Of a DNA stretch of 64,000 nt, positions 9,159 to 18,472 are shown piece after piece. The notes below the pieces were generated by a model that made no database searches, had not been told where the DNA came from, and saw only the letters and a list, made by a program, of their open reading frames with translations. Source of the stretch: Paraburkholderia sp. BL23I1N1 (GTDB lineage: Bacteria; Pseudomonadota; Gammaproteobacteria; Burkholderiales; Burkholderiaceae); NCBI RefSeq assembly GCF_003610295.1, contig NZ_RAPV01000001.1, positions 6,448,001 to 6,512,000 of the forward strand, read 5' to 3'. Both the position numbers and the translations under genes were made by a program. Position 1 is the stretch's first letter. Every line of letters starts with the position of its first letter.

Positions 9159-9425
9159 ATGCCCGCCCATCACGACGAAGTCCCTGCTACCAGCACCCAG
9201 CCTGACAAGGCGAAGCGCAAGGATCTGTCCATTGTGTGGCGCAATCTTCTGATGGTTCTGGTCGGCGTCGTGGTCTTCGCGATCGTTTCGACGGTCGTGC
9301 TCTACGGTCCGATCACTTACGGCGACGAGATTCCCAACTTCGGCATCATTCTCATGATGACCGTGCCGGTTATCGCGGGTGTGGCGTTCCGGGTGGGGCT
9401 GGATGCGTGGCTGGATAAGGAGTGA
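9159..9425 (+). CDS. Small two-helix membrane protein, unknown function
   Basis: 88 residues: a charged N-terminus (DKAKRKDLS) followed by two predicted membrane helices (LLMVLVGVVVFAIVSTVVLYG and FGIILMMTVPVIAGVAFRVG) and a charged end. I do not recognise the family. It stands alone after a 166-base gap that contains a plausible promoter, and its last 56 bases overlap the converging histidine kinase gene on the other strand. ACGAGAACCATCATG offers a weak ribosome site. Confidence 0.7.
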   Translation: MPAHHDEVPATSTQPDKAKRKDLSIVWRNLLMVLVGVVVFAIVSTVVLYGPITYGDEIPNFGIILMMTVPVIAGVAFRVGLDAWLDKE

Positions 9426-10761
9426 GCGGCAACACCACCCACACCTCCAGCCCGCCGCCCTCGCGCGTATGAAACTGCAGGCTGCCGCCGTGCAGCCGCG
9501 CAATCCGCTCGACAATCGCCAGCCCCAGCCCGGTACCGCCGCTATGCGTGCGAGCATTGCGGCCACGCTGAAACGGCGCTTTCAGCTGTTCCAGCTCCTC
9601 CGCCGTGAGCCCTTTGCCGCGATCGCCGACCGCGACATACACGGCTTCGCCGGTCGCCCAGCTCCGCACGGCGAGCCCGCTGCCGCCGTAGACGATCGCG
9701 TTCTGCATGAGGTTCATCAGGAGCCGCATCATGCTGATCGGCCGATTCGGAATCGCGGGTAACACCGCCAGCGACAACGCAAACTCGTGACCGAGCCCGG
9801 CGAAATCGCCGGCGAGCCGTTCGATCAGCGCATTGAGATCACCGGGCTCGGCCGGTTCGCGCTCGCCGCTGCCCGCGTAATCCATGAACTGCTGCAAGAT
9901 CGTCTCGATCTGGTCCAGATACGACTCCGCCGCGACCACAAAACTGCTGTCGCTGCCATCCGGCATCGCCATGGCCATCGAGAGCCGCAGCTTGGTGAGC
10001 GGCGTGCGGATGTCGTGTGAAATGCCCGCCAGCATCAGCGCGCGCGTCGCCTCGGCCTGCTGCAATGCGTGGGTCATCTGATTGAACGCACTACTGACGG
10101 TGGCGATCTCGAGGGGGCCATCGGTCGGCAGCGGCGCGGGCGTTTCGCCGGCGCTCACGCGGCGCGCCGCCCCCGTCAGCTGCTGAAGCGGCTTGTTGAG
10201 GTGACGCTGAATCACATAGCCGGTCAGCGCCGCCAGTGCGCCCAAACCAAGCGACAGCAGGATCGCGGCGTCGAGTTCGGCGCCTTGCGCGTCCTCCGGA
10301 ATCGGCAGCGCGATCCAGTACGGCGTGTGCGGCGCATCGGCCGGCGCATGCATACGAATCCACAACCGTTGACCGCCTTCGGACTGCCACAGCGCGGGCA
10401 TGTCGACAGGCAAATGCGCGCGCAGGCTGTCGAGAAACACGCTGCGCTGATACGTGCGATAGGCGCGCATCAAACTGGGCGTGGGTTCGATGGTGGCCTC
10501 GGTGGGTAGCGCGGTGCGTGCGTCGAGACGTGCGGTCAATTCAGCGCGCGCGGCAGGCGGCGTGGCGGCGAGCAACTGATCCATCGTCTTCACGTAGGTC
10601 GCAAACACGGTAGCCGCGCGTTCGACGCGAGGGCGCTGCACGTAATGCATCAACACGACGAGCGCGCAGATCTGGCTCAGCATCACCAGCACGATCAGCA
10701 GGACGATATTGCGTGCCAATAGCGTTTTCGGGAGCAACCTCGGCAGCCAGGCGCGCGTCAT
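9370..10761 (-). CDS. Sensor histidine kinase (EnvZ-like) of RND locus 1
   Basis: 463 residues from ATG 10761, which overlaps the regulator stop (ATGA). Domains in order: membrane helix (LARNIVLLIVLVMLSQICALVVL, ~15-37), periplasmic sensor ~40-155, second helix (AILLSLGLGALAALTGYVI), HAMP (LNKPLQQLTGAARRVSAGE), HisKA with the phosphoacceptor in GISHDIRTPLTKLRL, and HATPase with N box LLMNLMQNAIVYG, DRGKGL and GGTGLGLAIVERI. The order and the ISHDIRTPL box fit the EnvZ/OmpR class. Further in-frame codons upstream of 10761 are shadow. The C-terminus runs into the small membrane protein on the other strand. Signal unknown; its position suggests control of the adjacent efflux pump. Confidence 0.93.
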   Translation of the reverse strand: MTRAWLPRLLPKTLLARNIVLLIVLVMLSQICALVVLMHYVQRPRVERAATVFATYVKTMDQLLAATPPAARAELTARLDARTALPTEATIEPTPSLMRAYRTYQRSVFLDSLRAHLPVDMPALWQSEGGQRLWIRMHAPADAPHTPYWIALPIPEDAQGAELDAAILLSLGLGALAALTGYVIQRHLNKPLQQLTGAARRVSAGETPAPLPTDGPLEIATVSSAFNQMTHALQQAEATRALMLAGISHDIRTPLTKLRLSMAMAMPDGSDSSFVVAAESYLDQIETILQQFMDYAGSGEREPAEPGDLNALIERLAGDFAGLGHEFALSLAVLPAIPNRPISMMRLLMNLMQNAIVYGGSGLAVRSWATGEAVYVAVGDRGKGLTAEELEQLKAPFQRGRNARTHSGGTGLGLAIVERIARLHGGSLQFHTREGGGLEVWVVLPLTPYPATHPAPPGTPHPR

Positions 10762-11471
10762 GAGTCGACGTCCGCGACCAGCATGTAGCCGACGCCCCAC
10801 ACAGTCTTGATGAAGCGCGGCTTGGACGGGTCGTCCTCGATGATCTGCCGGAGCCGCAACACCTGCACATCGATGCTGCGATCAAGCGCATCGTGCTCGC
10901 GCCCACGGGCGCGCGCCAGCAGATTGTCGCGGCTCACGGGCCGGTTCGGCGACGAAGCCAGCGCGACCAGCAGCATCATCTGCGCCGAATGAAGCTCCAG
11001 CAACTCTCCCGTACGTGACAACTGCTGCTTGCCGACGTCGAGACTGAAATCGCCGAAGCGCACGCTCTGCGAGGTCACGGTGACATCGCCCGAGGCGATC
11101 TTCTGGCGGCGCAGCAGCGCGTTGATCCGCGCCACCAGTTCACGCGGCAGGAACGGTTTGGCGAGATAATCGTCGGCGCCGGTTTCGAGGCCGACCACCC
11201 GGTCGAGCGGATCGCCCTTGGCGGTCAGCATCAGAATCGGCAACGTCTGCCCTTGCGCGCGCAAACGGGCGCAGATTTCGAGGCCGTCTTCTTCACCGAT
11301 CATCAGATCGAGCACCAGCAGATCGAACGGCTCGCGCTCCAGATAGCGGTCGAGCCGCTTGCCGTCTTCCGCGATCCGCACCTCGAAACCGTGGCCGCGC
11401 AGGAAACGCTGCAGCATGTTGCGCAGCTCGGCTTCGTCGTCGAGCACAATGATTTTGGCGGGGCGATCCAT
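10758..11471 (-). CDS. OmpR-family response regulator of RND locus 1
   Basis: 237 residues. Receiver domain with acidic pair DDEAEL near the N-terminus, phosphoacceptor Asp in LLVLDLMIGEEDG and Lys in DYLAKPFLPREL; winged-helix output domain with ELLELHSAQMMLLVALAS, DRSIDVQVLRLRQIIEDDP and FIKTVWGVGYML. The start at 11471 is set by GAGGAGCTTTCGT just upstream; the frame extends further into the RND gene only as shadow. It sits 17 bases after the RND permease stop and overlaps the kinase start, so pump and two-component genes look like one transcription unit. Confidence 0.94.
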   Translation of the reverse strand: MDRPAKIIVLDDEAELRNMLQRFLRGHGFEVRIAEDGKRLDRYLEREPFDLLVLDLMIGEEDGLEICARLRAQGQTLPILMLTAKGDPLDRVVGLETGADDYLAKPFLPRELVARINALLRRQKIASGDVTVTSQSVRFGDFSLDVGKQQLSRTGELLELHSAQMMLLVALASSPNRPVSRDNLLARARGREHDALDRSIDVQVLRLRQIIEDDPSKPRFIKTVWGVGYMLVADVDS

Positions 11472-11487
11472 ACGAAAGCTCCTCGGT

Positions 11488-14400
11488 TTAAGCGTCGGGC
11501 GATGCATGCCGCGCCGCGTGCCGTTCGGCCTGGCGCTGCAACAGCACGTAGATCGACGGAATGAACAGCACGGCGATACACGTTGAAGCAAGCATCCCAG
11601 AAAATACCGCAATCCCAAGCGACCGGCGCGCGCTCGCACTTGCGCCGGTGGCGATCACGAGCGGCACCACGCCGAGAATGAACGCGAACGAGGTCATCAT
11701 GATCGGCCGGAACCGCAAACGCGCCGCTTCCACCGCGGCCTCGGCGATGCTCACGCCCTGCGCGCGCAAATGCCGCGCGAATTCGACGATCAGAATCGCA
11801 TTCTTCGCGGAGAGCGCGATCAGCAGCACGAGGCCGATCTGCGTGTACAGATTGTTGGCCGCGCCGAGCGCGGCAAGCGTGCCGGCCGTACCGAGCAACG
11901 CGATCGGCACGGCGAGCACCACCGCCACCGGCAACAACCAGCTTTCGTACTGGGCCGCCAGCACGCAGAACACCAGTAATACGCCCACGGCAAACACCCA
12001 ATAGGCCGAATTGCCGACCAGTTTCTCCTGATACGACATCGCAGTCCATTCGTAGCCTATACCGGCGGGCAGCACGCGCGCCGCTTCCTGCTCGAACGCG
12101 GCGATCGCCTGACCGGTGCTATAGCCGTTCGCCGGATTGCCGTTGATGGCCGCGGCCGGCGCCAGGTTGTACAGCGTCGCCACCGCGGGGCCCACGCTCG
12201 CATGCGCGTCGATAAAGGTGCCCAACTCCACCATATGGCCGCTGTTACTGCGAATCTGCAGGCGGCGAATGTCGTCGGTTTCGCGGCGAAACGCGCCGTC
12301 GGCCTGCACGAATACAGGGAACGTATGGTTGAACGTCGTGAACTGGTTCACATAGCTCGAGCCGACGTAATCCTCCAGCAGGTCGAACACATTGCCGACC
12401 GGTACCTGCAGCGACTCGGCCTTGGCGCGATCGAGCGTGAGTTCGACGGTCGGCACCGCCGCGCGAAACGGGCTGAACACGCGCTGCAGTTCGGGCCGCT
12501 TCGAGACGTTGGCGATCAGCGCGTCGGTAGCGTCCTGCAAGCGCTGATAGTTTTGAGAGCCGTCCGTGAGCATGACCTGCATCTGCACACCGCCGCTATT
12601 GCCGAGGCCCTGAATCGGCGGCGGCACGATCACTACGGAGCGTACATCGGGCAGTTTCGCAAGTTCGCTATTCATGCGCAAATAGAGCGAGCGCAGGTCC
12701 TCGCCTTTGCCACGCTTGCTCCAGTCGTCGAGCGTGACGTAGATCAGCGCGGAATTCGGTAGCGATGCGTTGTTATCGAGCGGCGAGATGCCGCCGATCG
12801 ACACCACGTGGCTCACACCGGGAATCGCGCCGATACGTTTTTCTATCTGCGCGCTCGCCTCACGGGTGCGTTCGAGCGAAGCGGCATCCGCCAGTTGCGC
12901 GGCGATCAGCATATAGCCCTGATCTTCGAGCGGAATGAAACTGGTCGGCACGCGTGTCAGCAGAAACGCGGACGCTGCGCCGAGTACCAGCGCGATGACG
13001 AGCGCCAGCCCGCAGCGCTGCACGAACCACGAAACAATGCGTACATAGACCTTTTCGGCGCTGGCGTATCCCTTGTCGAACACGCGATACACGATGTTCG
13101 GCTTGCCGGGCCGCGCGTGACGCAGCCAGCGTGCGCTCTGCACCGGCTTCAGCGTCACCGCATTGATCGCGCTGATGATCGTCGTGGCGACCACAACCAG
13201 CGCGAACTGCCGGTACATCTGGCCGGTCACGCCGCCGAGAAACGCCGACGGCAGGAACACCGAGATCAGCACCAGCGTGATGCCGACAATCGGCCCGAGC
13301 AACTCGTGCATCGCGTCGACGGCGGCCTGCTTCGGCGTCTTGCCCCGCTCGATATGCTGCGTAATTCCTTCGACCACCACGATGGCATCGTCCACCACGA
13401 TGCCGATTGCCAGCACGATCGCGAACAGCGTCAACAGATTGATCGAGAAGCCGAGCAGGTAAATTGCGCCGAACGTGCCGATGATCGTCACCGGAATCGT
13501 CGTGGCGGGCACGAGCATCGCGCGCCAGTTCTGCAGAAACAGCAGGATCACCGCGAGCACCAGCAACCCGGCTTCGAACAGCGTCTTGTACACGTCGATC
13601 ACCGACTGCCGTACGAAGATCGTCGTATCGAACGGCAATTGATAGCTGACGCCCTTCGGCATGTCTTTCGCGAGACGCGCCATGGTCGCCTTCACGGCGT
13701 TGCCCACTTCCAGCGCGTTGGCCTCGGGGAGTTGATAGATAGCGATACCCGCAGCGGGTTTGCCGTCGATATTGAAGAATTGCCCGTAACTCGACGAACC
13801 CAGTTCGGTGTGACCCACATCGCGAATTCGAACGAAGTGGCCACCATTGTTTGAATCGGCCTTGATGATGATGTCGTCGAACTCGTGCGGATCGGAGAGC
13901 ACGCCCTGCATGTTCACCGTGAGCTGGAATGCCTGGCCGCCGGCGTTCGGCTCGGAGCCGAGCTGGCCCGCGCTCACGTCCTTGCTTTGACTCTGGATCG
14001 CCTGCATCACATCGGCGGCGGTCAGATTGCGCTCGCTCAGCTTCTGTGGATCGAGCCACACGCGCATGCTGTACTGCCCCGTGCCGAACACGGTAACGTC
14101 ACCGACACCCGGCAAACGCGCCAGCGTATCGCGCAGATAAATCACCGCGTAATTGCTCAGAAACAGCGTGTCGTATTTCGGGTCTGGCGACTGCAGCGTG
14201 TACAACTGCAGGATTGCCGTGGAGCGCTTGCGCACGGTCACGCCCTGCTGCTGCACCGCTTGCGGCAATTGCGCGGTGGCGGCCGAAACGCGGTTTTGCA
14301 CCAGCACCTGCGCTTTATCGACGTCCGTGCCGACGGCGAAGGTGACCGTGAGCGTGTAGGTGCCGTCGTTCGTGCTGGTCGATTGCATGTACAGCGCGTT

Positions 14401-14616
14401 TTCCACACCATTGACCTGCGTTTCGATCGGCAGCGCCACGCGGTCGATCACGGTCGCCGCGCTCGCGCCCGGAAAGCGGGCGACAACCTGCACGGTCGGC
14501 GGCGTAATCGGCGGATACTGCGCGATCGGCAAGTTGATCAGCGCGGCGCCGAGCAGCATCACGATCAACGCGATCACATTGGCAAGGACCGGACGCTCGA
14601 CGAAGAAGCGGATCAT
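11488..14616 (-). CDS. RND multidrug efflux permease (HAE1 family)
   Basis: Inner-membrane proton/drug antiporter, 1042 residues, the standard length. The N-terminus MIRFFVERPVLANVIAL, the pore loop PITPPTVQVVARFPGAS and the paired proton-relay aspartates in GIVVDDAIVVVEG (TM4) are present; the second half repeats the fold (FALVVVATTIISAINAVTL, ALSAKNAILIVEFA). Closest in feel to the MexF/AcrB group. The gene starts inside the end of the adaptor gene (ATGA at 14613-14616) and is followed by the response regulator. Substrates cannot be read from sequence; solvents, chloramphenicol-like compounds and aromatics are usual for the family. Confidence 0.95.
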   Translation of the reverse strand: MIRFFVERPVLANVIALIVMLLGAALINLPIAQYPPITPPTVQVVARFPGASAATVIDRVALPIETQVNGVENALYMQSTSTNDGTYTLTVTFAVGTDVDKAQVLVQNRVSAATAQLPQAVQQQGVTVRKRSTAILQLYTLQSPDPKYDTLFLSNYAVIYLRDTLARLPGVGDVTVFGTGQYSMRVWLDPQKLSERNLTAADVMQAIQSQSKDVSAGQLGSEPNAGGQAFQLTVNMQGVLSDPHEFDDIIIKADSNNGGHFVRIRDVGHTELGSSSYGQFFNIDGKPAAGIAIYQLPEANALEVGNAVKATMARLAKDMPKGVSYQLPFDTTIFVRQSVIDVYKTLFEAGLLVLAVILLFLQNWRAMLVPATTIPVTIIGTFGAIYLLGFSINLLTLFAIVLAIGIVVDDAIVVVEGITQHIERGKTPKQAAVDAMHELLGPIVGITLVLISVFLPSAFLGGVTGQMYRQFALVVVATTIISAINAVTLKPVQSARWLRHARPGKPNIVYRVFDKGYASAEKVYVRIVSWFVQRCGLALVIALVLGAASAFLLTRVPTSFIPLEDQGYMLIAAQLADAASLERTREASAQIEKRIGAIPGVSHVVSIGGISPLDNNASLPNSALIYVTLDDWSKRGKGEDLRSLYLRMNSELAKLPDVRSVVIVPPPIQGLGNSGGVQMQVMLTDGSQNYQRLQDATDALIANVSKRPELQRVFSPFRAAVPTVELTLDRAKAESLQVPVGNVFDLLEDYVGSSYVNQFTTFNHTFPVFVQADGAFRRETDDIRRLQIRSNSGHMVELGTFIDAHASVGPAVATLYNLAPAAAINGNPANGYSTGQAIAAFEQEAARVLPAGIGYEWTAMSYQEKLVGNSAYWVFAVGVLLVFCVLAAQYESWLLPVAVVLAVPIALLGTAGTLAALGAANNLYTQIGLVLLIALSAKNAILIVEFARHLRAQGVSIAEAAVEAARLRFRPIMMTSFAFILGVVPLVIATGASASARRSLGIAVFSGMLASTCIAVLFIPSIYVLLQRQAERHAARHASPDA

Positions 14617-15764
14617 GACTGGCCCAGCGCCGCAGCGGCGACCACCTGCACTTTGGCGCCGGGCGCGACGGCCAGCGCGCCGCCGGTCACGACCTGGTCG
14701 TTTGCATCGAGACCCGAGGTGACGGCCCGCTGCGAACCGTACAGACCACCCGTGACCACCGCGCGTTTCTCGATCACGCCCGCGCTGTTCACCACCAGTA
14801 CCGACGCGCCCGCCTGCTCGCGCAGTAACGCAGTGTCCGGCACCAGCAGCACGTTGTGCGGCGCGCCGGCAGGAATATGCACCTCGACCGACATGCCCGG
14901 AATCAGGTGTGCGTCCTGGTTGGCAATATCGGCGCGCAGCTTGACCGCCCCGCTGTCCGGATCGACCCGTGTGTCGACGAATTCGAGCGCGGCGCCCTCA
15001 CCCTGCCCCTGGCCGGCGGGCGAGCCGAGCACATTGACGCGCACCGTGCGCGGCGGCTGCGTAAAAATTCCGATGCGGTTCGCGTCGCGCTCATTGAGCG
15101 TGAAATTCACGTACACCGGCTGGATGCGATCCAGCGTGGCGAGCTTCGTGGAGTCGGAGGCGCCCACCAGATTGCCGACGTCGAATGCGCGCGCGCCGAC
15201 GCGGCCGGCAAACGGCGCGCGTATTTCCGTGTAAGCGAGATTGATACGCGACATGTCGCGTTTGGCGAGCGCCTGGTCGCGTGTGGTCTGCGCTTTTTGC
15301 AGCGTCGATTCGGAGGTAGCGTTATCGGACGTGAGCTGCTTTTGCCGGACCAGTTCCTGGTCGGCGTTCTCGAGCGCGGCCTGGTCGTAGGTCAGTTGCG
15401 CGCGATACGTATCCGGCTCGATGCGAAACAGCACCTGTCCTTGCTTGACGTAAGCACCATCGGTAAAGCCGATTTCCTTCAGCACGCCTTGCACGCGCGC
15501 GACGAGCGTGACCGTCGCCGAGGGTGCGACGGTGCCGCTCAGATCGAGCTGCTCGCGCACTTCGCGCGGCATAGGCCGCGTCACGCTCACTTGCGGCAAA
15601 GGCGCGGATTGCGCCGATTGCGCTGAGGAGGTGTTGCCGTCGCGGCACGCGGCCAACGCTAACGCTAACGCCACCGCCAGCACGATGCAAAGCCCCACTC
15701 CAGCGTGCCTGTTTGCCGCGCTACGCCGCGCCCCGTCCCTGTTCCTCAGGTTGTCATTTCTCAT
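14613..15764 (-). CDS. RND periplasmic adaptor (membrane fusion) lipoprotein
   Basis: About 383 residues. A lipoprotein signal (VALALALAACRDG) is followed by the HlyD/AcrA architecture: beta-barrel/lipoyl halves (VTLVARVQGVLKEIGFTDG, KQGQVLFRIEPDTY), an alpha-hairpin (ALENADQELVRQKQLTSDNATSES region) and the second lipoyl half (AYTEIRAPFAGRVGARAFDVG). It bridges the permease and the outer-membrane factor. GTG at 15782 is an alternative start; I prefer ATG 15764. Overlaps permease by 4 bases and the outer-membrane gene end by about 11. Confidence 0.93.
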   Translation of the reverse strand: MRNDNLRNRDGARRSAANRHAGVGLCIVLAVALALALAACRDGNTSSAQSAQSAPLPQVSVTRPMPREVREQLDLSGTVAPSATVTLVARVQGVLKEIGFTDGAYVKQGQVLFRIEPDTYRAQLTYDQAALENADQELVRQKQLTSDNATSESTLQKAQTTRDQALAKRDMSRINLAYTEIRAPFAGRVGARAFDVGNLVGASDSTKLATLDRIQPVYVNFTLNERDANRIGIFTQPPRTVRVNVLGSPAGQGQGEGAALEFVDTRVDPDSGAVKLRADIANQDAHLIPGMSVEVHIPAGAPHNVLLVPDTALLREQAGASVLVVNSAGVIEKRAVVTGGLYGSQRAVTSGLDANDQVVTGGALAVAPGAKVQVVAAAALGQS

Positions 15765-17322
15765 TCTCGAGCCGGTCTCCACTGGTGCGCGCCAGCGCGG
15801 AATTCGCGGGCGGATTTAGCAACCGCCCCCAGTCCGTGCGCTGCGCCATCTGTTCGGCAATCTGTTCGCTCACCACCTGCTGCTCCTGCGCCACTTCCCA
15901 TCCGCCACCCAATGCGCGATACAGCGACACCGCCGCGAGCGCGGCGATCCCCTGGTTCTGCGCGAGCGAGTCGCCGTCGCGCAACACCGAACGCGACGCA
16001 TCGATCACCGTGTCGTACGTGACCGACCCGGCGCGATACTGGATATTGGCGAGCTTCAAAGCACGTTGCGACGCATCGGACGCACGCGACGACGCCGCCA
16101 GCGCATCGAGCGAGGTGCGCAGCGCGGCAATGGCGTCCTCCACTTCTCTCTGCGCTTGCAGGACCGTATTCTGATAGTCGAGCACGGCTTCCTCGAAAGC
16201 GGCGTCCTGAATCCGCACGGCGTTTTTTAACTGGCCGCGATTGAAGATCGGCACCGTAACCCCCACCGAAAAGAGGCCGATCGTCTTGCTGCCCCATTGC
16301 GTCAGTCCGATACCATGCTGTTCACCCGACGAAAGCCCGAACAGTCCCGTCAACGATAGCGACGGGTACAGCTTCGCCTTGGCCGCGCCGATCAGCGCCG
16401 ATTGCGCCGCGGCATTGAGCGCGGCCTGGCGCACATCGGGACGGCGGCGCAACAGATCGGCGGGAATCCCGACATCGATCTGCGTCGGCGGCACGGGAAT
16501 CGCCGTGCTGCCTTTGAGCTGCGCATCGACGGCGTCGGGTGGATCGGCGAGCAGCACCGCGAGCGTGTCGCGGTCTTGCGCGCGTGCCTTGATGAGCGGC
16601 GGAATCGCCGCCTCGGTTTCGGCCACCAGCGTGGCGGCCTGTTCGACATCGAGCTGGGTCGACGCGCCGCGTTTGTAGCGCGCCTGGGTCAGCGTGAGAC
16701 TCTGCTGCACCGCCTTCAGATTCTGCTGCGCTACGACGATACGCTGCTCGAGCGCGCGCAGATCTATGTACGCATTGGCGACATCGGCGAACAGCGACAC
16801 GAGCGAGTTGTCATAGGCGGCTTCCGACACACGCAGTTGTGCGCGGTCCGACTCGATCTGCCGGCGGTACTTGCCCCAGAAGTCGATTTCCCAGCCGACG
16901 TTCGCCCGCAGATGCTCGGCCCACAGATGCGCCGGCGGAATGGGACCGACGCCGCTCGTATTGATATGGTCCGCGCCGGCTGAGACGCTGCCCGATTGCG
17001 GCAGCAGATTCTCCGCACTGGTCGCGAGTTGCGCGCGCGCCTTGAAAATGTGCAGACCCGCCACTTGCAGCGACAGGTTGCGCTCATACGCGCGCTGTTC
17101 CAGCGCGCTCAACACCGGATCGTTGAACGCGGTCCACCAGGCCGCCTCTGCGGCGGGCGCGATCTGTGCCTGTTCAGGCAAGCTCTCGAGCCACTGGTTT
17201 TCCAGCGTCACGTCCGGCTGTTTGAAGTCGGGCCCGACTGTCACGCAACCTGACAGCGCCACGCTCATCGACACAATCAGCGCGCAGGCGAAGGTCAGGC
17301 GGCAGGACGGGGCAGGTTTCAT
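15754..17322 (-). CDS. Outer-membrane efflux lipoprotein (NodT/OprM family)
   Basis: 522 residues. Lipobox SVALSGCVTVGPDF, the usual OMF N-terminus with VGPDFKQP, then two OEP repeats with long helices (LRALEQRIVVAQQNLKAVQQ, TLTQARYKRGASTQLDVEQ and TLPLLRRRPDVRQ-like PADLLRRRPDVRQAAL; second copy YQNTVLQAQREVEDAI). It forms the TolC-like exit duct. ATG 17322 is chosen over 17340 because it gives the compact MKPAPSCRL signal. First gene of the pump operon OMF-adaptor-permease-regulator-kinase. Confidence 0.94.
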   Translation of the reverse strand: MKPAPSCRLTFACALIVSMSVALSGCVTVGPDFKQPDVTLENQWLESLPEQAQIAPAAEAAWWTAFNDPVLSALEQRAYERNLSLQVAGLHIFKARAQLATSAENLLPQSGSVSAGADHINTSGVGPIPPAHLWAEHLRANVGWEIDFWGKYRRQIESDRAQLRVSEAAYDNSLVSLFADVANAYIDLRALEQRIVVAQQNLKAVQQSLTLTQARYKRGASTQLDVEQAATLVAETEAAIPPLIKARAQDRDTLAVLLADPPDAVDAQLKGSTAIPVPPTQIDVGIPADLLRRRPDVRQAALNAAAQSALIGAAKAKLYPSLSLTGLFGLSSGEQHGIGLTQWGSKTIGLFSVGVTVPIFNRGQLKNAVRIQDAAFEEAVLDYQNTVLQAQREVEDAIAALRTSLDALAASSRASDASQRALKLANIQYRAGSVTYDTVIDASRSVLRDGDSLAQNQGIAALAAVSLYRALGGGWEVAQEQQVVSEQIAEQMAQRTDWGRLLNPPANSALARTSGDRLENEK

Positions 17323-17372
17323 CGCGCATTGAAGCGTCAAAAATCCTACGATCCCGCCGATGCCCGCGCGGC

Positions 17373-17675
17373 TCAGTGCGCTGCCCCGCGTTCCTGCATG
17401 AATGCCGCGATCTGCGGCAGCGTGATGTAGCCCGCTTTCTGCGTGTCGATTTCATCGAAATGCTTCGCGACCATCGGCATGCCGGCTGCCGCCTGTTCCT
17501 TGGTGAGCTTGCCGTCGTGCGTGGTGTTGGCATTTGCAAAGCGCGATTGCAACTGCTGCGCCATGCGTTCCATGCGTTCCATGCGTTGAGGATTGGCGCC
17601 CTGCGGTGCAGCTGTTTGGGCGAACGTGACGGCGGATGCACAGCACAGCAGCACAACGGCGATCAACTTTTTCAT
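17373..17675 (-). CDS. Small secreted EF-hand-like protein
   Basis: 100 residues with a clear signal peptide (MKKLIAVVLLCCASAVTFA). The mature part has one recognisable EF-hand-like loop (ANTTHDGKLTKEQ) and a weaker second (FDEIDTQKAGYITLPQI). Bacterial proteins of this type bind calcium in the periplasm; the second loop lacks several ligands, so binding there is doubtful. Residues ~31-38 read RMERMERM, encoded by a 9-bp tandem repeat at 17561-17588. It precedes the efflux operon in the same direction but with its own ribosome site (AAGGAG on the minus strand). Confidence 0.8.
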   Translation of the reverse strand: MKKLIAVVLLCCASAVTFAQTAAPQGANPQRMERMERMAQQLQSRFANANTTHDGKLTKEQAAAGMPMVAKHFDEIDTQKAGYITLPQIAAFMQERGAAH

Positions 17676-18103
17676 GACTGACTCCTTGGATCAAGCCATC
17701 GTGCGTCGCCTGCAAACCGCCGCGATCCGTTCGATGACAGGCCGAATTCTTGAGGAAACGCCGCCGGATGGCAATGTCGGAATCATGTCGCCATGTGTCA
17801 TGTTTTTCGTGGCGTCCGCATGACAGGCACGCGCGCTGTCGCAACAACCCAGCATGTGCTTCATACACCCGCAGGTTTATTCCCCGGCTCGCTTTCACGC
17901 GACATCAAATGAAATAAGTTCGCGCTGCCGTTTCGAACGCGGTTTGCGTATCTTTCGTCTGCCGGCGCTGCAAGCACCCAAACGCCACTAGCGCCACAAG
18001 CGCCCCGACGGTTCGGCAAAGTTATCAAGCAATCCGAACCATCCGCCCGAGCTTCTTCACCGGAGAACGCGCCGCGCCGTTCAAAACGTCTCAGGAGTAT
18101 CAA
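17676..18103. other. Intergenic region without recognisable gene
   Basis: 428 bases between divergent genes. It must hold both promoters. The only structure I see is a 7-bp inverted repeat TGTCATG/CATGACA (about 17797-17825) and an AGGAG ribosome site at 18093-18097 for the next gene. No convincing coding potential. Confidence 0.5.
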
Positions 18104-18427
18104 GTGAGTATTCGTCTCGTCTGCGCCTCTACTTTCACCGCCCTCGGTCTCGCCTGTTCGTCGACGGCGTTCGCCCGAGTGGTCGTCTATATGCCCGCTG
18201 CCGTCGTCTACGCGCCGCCGCCCCGCCCCGTTTATTACTACGCGCCGGTCAATCCGGTCTATGTGGTGGCGCCCCCGCCGGTTCCTGCACCCGTTCCCGT
18301 TGTTGTTCCTGTCGCGCCCGGCACGCCCGTACCGCTGCCCCCGAAACCCGTGACCGCGTACTCGACGGTCGTGCTGCCCGCGCCTGTCGTCACTTACGCG
18401 CAGCCTGTGCTGGTGGTGCCGCGGTAA
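18104..18427 (+). CDS. Secreted Pro/Val/Tyr-rich protein, unknown function
   Basis: 107 residues starting at GTG 18104, with AGGAG six bases upstream. A signal peptide (LVCASTFTALGLACSSTAFA) is followed by a low-complexity chain rich in Pro, Val, Tyr and Ala (VVYAPPPRPVYYYAP, PPPVPAPVPVVVPVAP). Such proteins are usually cell-surface or periplasmic in Burkholderiaceae; no enzyme motif is present. The minus strand is also open, but codon bias and the signal peptide favour this strand. Confidence 0.65.
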   Translation: MSIRLVCASTFTALGLACSSTAFARVVVYMPAAVVYAPPPRPVYYYAPVNPVYVVAPPPVPAPVPVVVPVAPGTPVPLPPKPVTAYSTVVLPAPVVTYAQPVLVVPR

Positions 18428-18472
18428 CGAGGCCACTGTGGTGCTAACGCGTTGGATCAGACTACCTTGCCG

